NCBI GenBank assembly: GCA_029990175.1
Contig: JARKIP010000194.1
Coordinates: 524,052-588,051 of the forward strand
DNA: 64,000 bases
From: Petunia secreta
Lineage: Eukaryota; Streptophyta; Magnoliopsida; Solanales; Solanaceae
Direction of reading: 5' to 3'
The stretch's first letter is position 1. The number at the start of each line of letters is the position of its first letter. Both the position numbers and the translations under genes were made by a program. Positions 56,383 to 64,000 of the stretch are shown piece after piece. The notes beneath the pieces are model-generated. The model had not been told where the DNA came from. It saw only the letters and a program-made list of their open reading frames with translations, and ran no database searches.

Positions 56383-59300
56383 ATGGTATCCATGGCCACC
56401 TCAATATGTGCAACTGTTAATTGTTTTCCCTTTTCTAGCGGTAGAAAGGCATCACTACTTATACCAAAAGCATGTCTTTCTACAGCTTCCAATACTACTA
56501 TTCCCACAAATATTCTTTCATCTAATCCCGATAGGCGTTCAGGGAATTACAAACCTCCTACGTGGCATTTTGATTATATCCAATCCATTGACAATCACTA
56601 TGCGGTAATTAAATTTGTTATATATGCAATTATCAGAATTAAATTTGTTTTTCATTTATATTATTTGATGTAATCTTAGTAATTTTTTGAACATTTGCAT
56701 ATATAGGGAGATAACTATATAAAGCGATTTAACAAACTGAAGAAAGAAATGCGAAAGAAGATGATTGCTGAGGGAGAAGAATTAGAGAAGCTGGAGCTGA
56801 TTGACAACTTACAAAGGCTTGGACTGAGTTATCACTTCAAGGAAGAAATCTTGGACATTTTGAGGAGCATACACCAAGAGATACAAGAAAGTAGCAAAGT
56901 TGTTGTAGGAGAATATTCATTATATGCCACAGCTTTGAAATTTAAACTCTTGAGAGAACATGGTTTTGATATCTCTCCAGGTATTATTGCTCCTTGATAA
57001 CCATTAATCGGGTTCTTTTTCATCTTCTTACATTAGTACTTCCTTTCTACTATACTAAAATTTTCCGGCCAGCTTATTCCAGAAATATTTAAACATGAAC
57101 AGTTCAACCTTTAAGCTAAGGTTTAGCACTACATAATATTGTGATTTTGAAATTATATATGGGGCCAAAATTAATCAGATGCATCCACCTCTGATAAGGA
57201 CGCACATGCACTACTTTAAAATTAAATTGATAATATGTTTAACATATTTCAAGAGCGCTAACAGTGTGGTAAAGAACATCTAGCTAACTACTCATATATA
57301 ATTCAAGATCCACTAGCTCACTCATCATAATTATAAATATGGAAAAGAATATCTAACTCTGATCAGCCTTCATTTTGTTCTCATGTTTTATAGATGCAAT
57401 GTTGGACAATTTCACGGATGAAGACGGTAATCTCAAGGAAAGTGTTCATAAGGATATAAAAAGATTGTTGCAATTGTACGAAGCCTCATTTTTCTCTACA
57501 GAAATTGAAAATACTTTGAAAATCGCCACAGGACTCACAAAGTCACAGCTGAAGAGTTATCTTGCTCATGACAATGATCAATATAATAGTGCAGGCAGTC
57601 TGACGGCCACATTAGTTCATCATGCCTTGGAACACCCTCGGCACTGGATGATATTGAGATTAGAGACAAGGTGGTATATTGACATTTATGAGAGAATGCC
57701 AGGCGCTAGTCCTCTTCTGCTGGAACTTGCTAAGCTGGACTTCAACATTGTTCAAGCAACGCACCAAGAAGAATTAAGAAATGTATCAAGGTGAGATATA
57801 TAGTATATGTAAGTATACTTATAATTATTTGATCAAGCGGTATTAACAGTAATATAATACTTATTTCCTTTGATGTACTATTTAATTGATTAAAGGTGGT
57901 GGGAAAGCACGTGCCTAGCAGAAAAGTTGCCATTTTCAAGGGACAGGCTAGCGGAGGCTTTCTTTTGGGCAGTAGGGATGGCAGTTGATCCTCAACACAG
58001 CTACTGCCGAAGAATGGTGACAAAGCTCATTGCTATGGTTTCAACCATTGATGATGTTTATGATATCTATGGGAGTTATCATGAGTTAGAACTCTTCACT
58101 GATGCTGTGGAAAGGTTGGTACCCAACATTAGTGATGAACTACGGGTATGATTGGTAGAGAATATTTTTTATTTAGAAATAGAAGTATACTACTTATATT
58201 TTTCCATATTTAGTTAATGAGTAAATTATTATTATTATTATTTAAATGTAAAGAGAAAAAAAATTCCTAGTAATATAGGGAGGTGGTTTACTTTGATATT
58301 GATATTGGATCCTCCATCCACACGGTCCGTTGCTACATCAAATCAAGTACTTTCTAGTTCTAGATTATTACTCTTTCTGTTCAATTTTATGTGGCACAAT
58401 TTTGTTATTGGTCTGTTAAAAAGAAAATATCATAAAATTATATCCAAAGAACTTTTATATAGAATTATAAGTATTTTTGGTGTATACAAAGCTGTGCGGG
58501 CAGTCAGGTATATTTTATCCAATACATTAAAAGTATATCAGGACAACTATGATTCCGCTCTTGAAAAGATGTGCTTCCTCTAATTACCTCTTTATTAGTT
58601 TTCTTTGTCGTCTTTCTCTTGTGTTTAGAATGTGAAAACATATTTTAATTCTGCTAATTTTAATAAATTCAGATGGGATATAAAAGTGATGGAGCAGCTT
58701 CCGGCATATATGAAAGTAATGTACCTTGCGCTATTCAACTCTATTAATGAAATGGCATATGACATTCTCAAAGAGCAAGGCATCAACGTCCTACCCTACC
58801 TTACAAAACCAGTAAGAATCGTCCTATTAGAATCTTTCAGTCCCGGAAACATGCCATCCTTTCTATCTAATTAATATATATTCTGCTTAATATATATATT
58901 ATTACTAGTTTACTACTATTTGAAACATGTTACTTTACTGTACTAGTGGGCAGATCTGTGCAAAGCTTTCTTACGAGAAGCAAAATGGTACTATGATGGA
59001 TATACGCCAACTCTGCAAGAGTTCATGGATAACGCATGGATGTCAGTTTCAATTCCAATGATATTGCTCCATGAATTCTGTTTTATCACCAAACCAATTA
59101 CGATAGAGGCATTGGAATCCTTACGCAAGTATCCTGATGTAATTCGCTTGTCTTCAACAATTGTTCGTTTCGCAGATGATTTAGGGACATCATCGGTTCG
59201 TGTTTACTTGTATTTTTTTTATACCTTTCTTAGTTCCAATTCGTTTACATTACTTTATGCAAGCATGGTCCATTTGAATGCAGATTGATCGACTTGTGTG

Positions 59301-59788
59301 ATTAATGAAAGAGATTTCAAATTTATAACAGTATAACGGTGTAAAAATTTTAAAAATGACATAATTATAGAATATCCAACATGATAAGTAATTCAAATTA
59401 AATTTTGTTTAGACACATTTTTTTTGAAGTGTCTTATTTACTAAACTTATTCTTATATTAATTAATCCAGGATGAATTGAAAAGGGGTGATGTTCCCAAA
59501 TCAATTCAGTGTTACATGAACGAAACGGGTGCTTCCGAAGACGAGGCAAGAGAACACATTAGATTTTTGATAAAGGAGAAATGGGAACTAATGAATAGAG
59601 CTGTAATGGAAAACTCCCAATTTTCTGAAACATTCGTTGAAATGATAAAGGATGCTGCAAGAACAGCACAATGCGTTTATCTGCATGGAGATGGACATGG
59701 AATTCAAACTACCGAGATTAAAACTGGCATCTTCAAAGTACTTTTTGAGCCCATCACGATTCCAAATCCATTGGGCCCCACGTGCTAA
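56383..59788 (+). CDS. Monoterpene synthase, TPS-b type, seven exons
   Basis: Exons: 56383-56604, 56707-56980, 57394-57790, 57896-58114, 58673-58811, 58947-59195 and 59471-59788, giving 605 residues. Exons 4, 5 and 6 are 219, 139 and 249 bases, the sizes usual for TPS-b genes, and every junction is GT-AG and in frame. Residues 1 to about 45, rich in Ser, Thr and Ala, look like a plastid transit peptide. RRX8W is at 51-61 (RRSGNYKPPTW), DDVYD at 350-354 and the NSE/DTE motif at 494-502 (DDLGTSSDE). RDR (313-315) is also present. These bind Mg2+ and diphosphate and allow ionisation of geranyl diphosphate, so the enzyme should make a monoterpene in plastids. The exact product (linalool, ocimene, cineole or other) cannot be told from sequence alone. 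Intron 4 holds a worn MITE at about 58370-58560. Confidence 0.93.
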
Positions 59789-60109
59789 TTCTATACCTAC
59801 GTTTTCTCCTTATTACTTTGGATTTATAATGTGTTTATTGGACAGTCCACCACCTAGTATTCTTCTATATGCTTACACATAACTTTAAAATTAGCAAATT
59901 AGACTAATAAAACTTGTTCCCAAGTCGTGAAAGCAAAGAGTAAGGCAATCTATGACGAGTTGTGTTTCGCTTTGGTAATAATGTATCGTTTGATGTTGTA
60001 TTGTATTATGTTATATTGTAAAAGCAAAATAAATGGGTGTAAGTTATATTATTTGTTGTCGTTTAATAACAATTTTTGTTTGATTTGACTGTATTATATT
60101 GCATGGCTA

Positions 60110-60410
60110 ATACTAATAACAACAACAACAACAACAATAACAACAACAATATATACACTAAGTATTTGTTGAGTGTATACCATTAAAAAAAAGTATGCAT
60201 CGAGATCCGTAGGTCATACTTAGTGTATACTCTAGGTATCCTCAGTGTATTCTGCATATACACCAAGTATATCCAAAGTATACAGTGAGTATACACGCTA
60301 TGGGTCATTGTTCAAATGTAGTATTGCCACGACTATATAGAGTATACAGTGAGTATACACTGTATTTGTTATTGTTATGATGTTGTATACCATGATTAAA
60401 TAGAGCATAC
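60110..60410. repeat. AAC microsatellite followed by GTATAC-rich repeats
   Basis: AACAACAAC runs lie at 60112-60150. From 60155 the phrases AGTGTATAC and GTATACAC recur on both strands, with AGTATACAGTGAGTATACAC at about 60282-60300 and again at 60340-60361. Confidence 0.7.
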
Positions 60411-61333
60411 AACGAGTTCCGATGGAGTAGCAGGTTTGTATTCTGAATTGTTTTTCGTGTATCCAAAAAAGGAATTTGAGGAAGAAATCTATGTGTTGGT
60501 GTTCTTAAAATTTCGTCCAATTCTTCCATGAAATTTTCATTCTAAAATTTTTGTTCTGTTTTATAATGTTGCAGTTTAATTTTGGGGTGTGTGGTGGTAA
60601 AATGGTGGTAGGAAGAATACGGCTAGGAGTTGAAAGGGTGAAGTGTTTTGGGGGAGGAGGAAGGAAGAAGAGTGAGAGGGGAAGCGACGTGTCAGGTGCG
60701 GGTTAGTGTTAATATTAAGGAGACAAATATACTGATGGCCGGCTATGAAAAGAAAGGGCCATCAAAAAGTAAGCCCCACTCTTTGATCGGCCAATTCTGT
60801 AATTCTCCCAATTTATAATTGGTCCATAGATCATATCATATCTATCTATATCTATATTTATTTATTATAAATTAAAGCACCAATATTAGGAGGTGAAAAA
60901 GTGAGCGGCTTTTTTACCCTTGATATAGATATAATATTGAGTATAATAGTAAATTGGATAGCCTTAATTCTATGCTACATAGGAACTAATTTGATTCATT
61001 CCCTTAAACAACCAAACAGCCACTAATTAAGATCATGAATTACCGAACAAAAAGTTAACTATTAGTCTATCACCACTTCTTTAGTATTTCGGATAGCAAT
61101 TTTGAATAAAAAAAATTGTTAGGTTATCCTTTCATAATAATAAATTATTTCATGTTCGATCTAAACTGTTACAAAGTACTAATTGTAATAATATTATTTC
61201 TGCTTTAAAGTCGAGTGCCAACTTGATGTTGGTTTCGGAGGATTAGGAGAAATTTATAGAAATTCTAAATTAAAATACCATAATTTATGTTTTATACACT
61301 TTTTTATAAATTGACGAGACATAGAAACTAGGT

Positions 61334-61594
61334 ATTCCCTCCGTTCCATAATGGATGGTATGTTTCGGATTTCGAGAGTCAAACGAGTTTATCTTTGACG
61401 TAATATTTTCATACGTCTTTTAAATATTTTGAATTATTAATTATTGTGAATTATAGTACTTTTTATGTAGTTTCCAAATATATAAATATCGTTCCAAAAA
61501 ACTTAAAGATTGTATGTTCAAATTCACGGTCAAAATAAACTTGTTTGACTCTCGAAATCCGAACTGTGACAACCATTTTGAAACAGAGAGAGTA
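61334..61594. mobile_element. Stowaway-like MITE with longer inner inverted repeat
   Basis: Left end ATTCCCTCCGTTCCATAATG; right end CATTTTGAAACAGAGAGAGT. Just inside, CGGATTTCGAGAGTCAAAC and GTTTGACTCTCGAAATCCG are exact inverse partners. No coding capacity. Confidence 0.75.
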
Positions 61595-62101
61595 CAATAC
61601 TGGAACTCCAATCGCTGGCAACAAATAGCAATGCTTCCTCCTTGATAACTAAGTCAGATATGTTATGGAGTTTTATGAAGACACGCCTTAATTTAAGGAT
61701 ATTGGTTCAATATTCAAGCAGGTATCGCAGCAAATAGGTTATACGTTAGTTTCCTCTTGTTTAAATAGTTCTGCCAATTTGTTAGTTTCATGTTAATAAT
61801 TGAATCTCTTCTATACACATACATATATTTTGTAAATTATTACATACAATCTATCTAAAACACATAGTTTCTTCTAATTTTGCTTGGTTAAGTTGGTGTT
61901 TTGAGAGTGAATTGGGTCCTTCCAAGCTGATATAGCGGATGCATTTATATTTAACGATTGGAGCGTTCAAGATTTTTATGGGAACTGGATAAGCAATTGG
62001 AGGGTAGATTTATATACACATTGCAATATATTTTGTTCCCTAATTTTTAAAGGTATATCTATTATCCTGAATAATTGTGAAACATTATTAATTTTTTTTT
62101 T

Positions 62102-63477
62102 GGCGGAATTGGTTGTTTACCCCCGAACTTGTCTCGGATTACCATTTTCCCATCTTAACTTTATGGGCATCCGTTTACCCCCCTTAATAATTTTCAAATG
62201 AAACTATGTCACCTCTCACCGACTCTTGACCAGTTGCATGGAAGAGAGTGTATTATACTTGCGCCAAGTAAGCGCCACATGGCTGCCACATCATTGACGT
62301 GTAATTATTTTCTTTTTTAATACTATCTTATTCACTATTTAATTTTAATTTATCTTGCTTTGTTTTATTTTTCTTTTTCTTATTTTTTTTATTCATCTCA
62401 TCTTCTCCACAAACCATTATGCCTCGTTACTGTGCACACCATACCACAGCCAGTCAGCCACCATGCTTCCGCCATACCCATCACCATCATTCAAAGGGCC
62501 ACCTCCAATAACCATCAAAACATGACTCAACCTAATACAATTTTGAACTGATTTTCTCAAACCATATACAAATACAACACACTTTTCTTCTAAACAAAAT
62601 TCCTCCCAATAAGAAAAACTCCCAACCTATCCCAAACTCCCAACCTATCCCCCAACTAGAAGCCAATCACCCTCAAATCAGTACCAATAACTCCAATTTC
62701 CATAAGTTTAGCCCAAAAATACTCCTAACCTTCGATTCTTTAACAATTAAACTATAAACAAAAGTGCAATAATCAAAACCAAACTCAAAATATGCAAAAG
62801 ATTCAATAAACTAAACTTACATTTTCTTAAATTCCTATTTTCTCAGGTAAATCCTCATCTTAAAAAGGTCATCGTCATCAAATTCACTATTTTTAAAATC
62901 ATAATCAAAAAGCAAAATTTGTGTTTGTGGAATTGAAATTAGGCTTGATGGAATTGAAATAAATTTTTGAAGATTTTGTATTTTTGTTTGATTTCATGAT
63001 TTGTATATTTATTAGTGTGCTTTGGGTGGTTGATTTGTGCTATGGGTGAAAGAACAACAGGGGAAGGGGGGTTGTCGGGAAGGAACAAAAAAGGAAGAAG
63101 AAAGAGAGAGTTAAATGGGAAAAGGAAAGAGAAAAAATACTGTAAATAAAAAGGAAGAAGAAAGAGAAAGTTAAATGGAAAAAGGAACGAGAAAAAATAA
63201 ATAAAAAAGTAAAAGAAGGTCCACAAATAATTAAGGATAATAAGTATGCAATGTCCAATTATGAATTGACACGTGTACAACTTAATATTTCTTTAACGTT
63301 ATTTTTGCTACTCACTCTCGGTTTTACAATATAGCAATATTCTCACTGCCACGTCAGCATTAAGGGGGTATATTAGTTTCATTTGAAAGTTATTAAGGGG
63401 GTAAAGGGATGTCCGTAAAGATTAGGCATGAAAATGGTAAAATGGGACAAGTTCAGGGGTATCTAACCAATTCCGCC
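62102..63477. mobile_element. Foldback element with about 105 bp terminal inverted repeats
   Basis: The left arm begins GGCGGAATTGG and the right arm ends CCAATTCCGCC. The two stay similar for about 105 bases with perhaps 80% identity (shared CCCTTAATAA and TTTCAAATGAAACT near the inner edges). The interior has no long ORF; on the plus strand its right part is G/A-rich. Long inverted ends fit a MULE-derived or foldback element. The flanks are T-rich and a target duplication could not be read. Confidence 0.78.
63084..63215. repeat. Two-unit tandem repeat, about 60 bp, purine-rich
   Basis: AAAGGAAGAAGAAAGAGA followed by GTTAAATGG and AAAAGGAA occurs twice in a row inside the foldback element, separated by ATACTGTAAATAA-type sequence. 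Confidence 0.6.
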
Positions 63478-64000
63478 TTTTTCTTTTCTAATGGCTTTTG
63501 CTCTGCATTAAGTGGCAAGACATCAATCAGTTCTCCATATATGTGGAATGAAAGAATTATAATATGCTATATACACCCACCATGCTATCAATGCTCCATT
63601 TAAAAAACTGTAGCTACCGTTGACCCTTTCGAGCACTTCATGTTCATCCTCCTTTGGTTCGTTTTTCTCTCTATTTCTCCCTTTAAATTCACTGTTCTTT
63701 TTTTATTATTTGTCAACAAAGGTAGAATCCACGATAAATGGCAGTCTGGAAAGAGATGCACTGAAGCTAATCCAAAATGCATTATATCGTTACCTAAGGT
63801 TGGTATGTACATCATGTTGTGTGTGATTTACTACTACATAATTAGATTACATTCATAATTTTAAGAATTTTTTATCCCTTTAATTTTGTTTTAGAACTAA
63901 AACACTTTCCATGGAAGATATTAATTAGGATAACTTTATTCTTATAAGTCGTCTTAATTTTTGTAAGCTATCACCTTTTTTCCATTTGAATTGAGAAATT
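63478..64000. other. Right-end sequence, no firm gene
   Basis: A stretch at about 63722-63797 has an AG before it and a GT after it and reads VESTINGSLERDALKLIQNA on the plus strand, like a short exon. The partner exons would lie outside the window. This is noted as a possibility only. Confidence 0.25.

Larger units (their letters stand above)
59789..62101. other. Spacer downstream of the terpene synthase
   Basis: It has an AAC/AAT-type microsatellite (60110-60150), a GTATAC-rich repeat block (60155-60410) and a MITE at 61334-61594. No gene supported. Confidence 0.4.

Noticed and set aside
62939..63280. 113-codon minus-strand frame rich in Phe and Leu
   Set aside because: It is the complement of the purine-rich tandem repeat in the foldback element; low complexity.
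1..64000. CRISPR arrays, bacterial operons or phage genes
   Set aside because: None seen. Spliced genes, TATA boxes and plant repeats make a plant nuclear origin clear.

Overview
This 64 kb window is plant nuclear DNA, almost certainly from a Solanaceae species. The genes have GT-AG introns, AT-rich spacers and plant-specific families. One gene is a late-blight-R1-type CC-NB-LRR, and there are diverged copies of the Solanaceae TS SINE and many TA-flanked Stowaway-type MITEs. No bacterial operon structure, CRISPR array or tRNA/rRNA gene was seen.

Left arm (1-23.4 kb), gene-rich. In order it holds a small LEA-type protein with 11-residue repeats (172-1013, +) and a three-finger CCCH zinc-finger protein (2105-3997, +). 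Next are a PHD-finger protein of the MS1/MMD1 family (4980-7585, +), an orphan copy of a racemase second exon (7925-8205, -) and the R1-like NLR (10381-13293, -). These are followed by a PHD-gene 3' fragment (14800-14982, +), a plastid-targeted aspartate/glutamate-racemase-like protein (15331-17760, -), a small plant-specific membrane protein (19343-20420, -) and an F-box/kelch protein (22190-23302, +). The tail-to-tail PHD/racemase junction occurs twice (7402-9063 and 14800-16711) and the NLR lies between the copies, so this is a tandem duplication with an NLR-bearing insert.

Middle (23.4-36.1 kb), gene-poor. It has one short gene, a MAPK-substrate (MASS/At1g80180-like) protein (29618-29983, +). 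The rest is spacer with a hAT-type element carrying a perfect 8 bp target duplication, MITEs, a duplicated fragment of an unknown sequence, a long inverted-repeat block and a broken LINE fragment.

Retroelement nest (36.1-55.05 kb). A Stowaway-like MITE (36111-36290 plus 54963-55048) is split by a Ty1-copia element on the minus strand (36291-54957; 453-455 bp LTRs, 5 bp target duplication GAAAC, tRNA-iMet primer site). The copia element is split between gag and protease by an array of the form LTR-internal-LTR-internal-LTR (41037-51323). That array comes from a non-autonomous, tRNA-Asp-primed element whose only long ORF is a cysteine-rich, gag-like protein. Copia gag and pol carry several frameshifts and stops.

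Right arm (55-64 kb). A complete seven-exon TPS-b terpene synthase (56383-59788, +) has RRX8W, DDxxD and NSE/DTE motifs intact. Distal to it are a repeat-rich spacer and a 1.4 kb foldback element with about 105 bp inverted ends. Exon boundaries come from reading frame and splice sites only; no transcript or database evidence was available.
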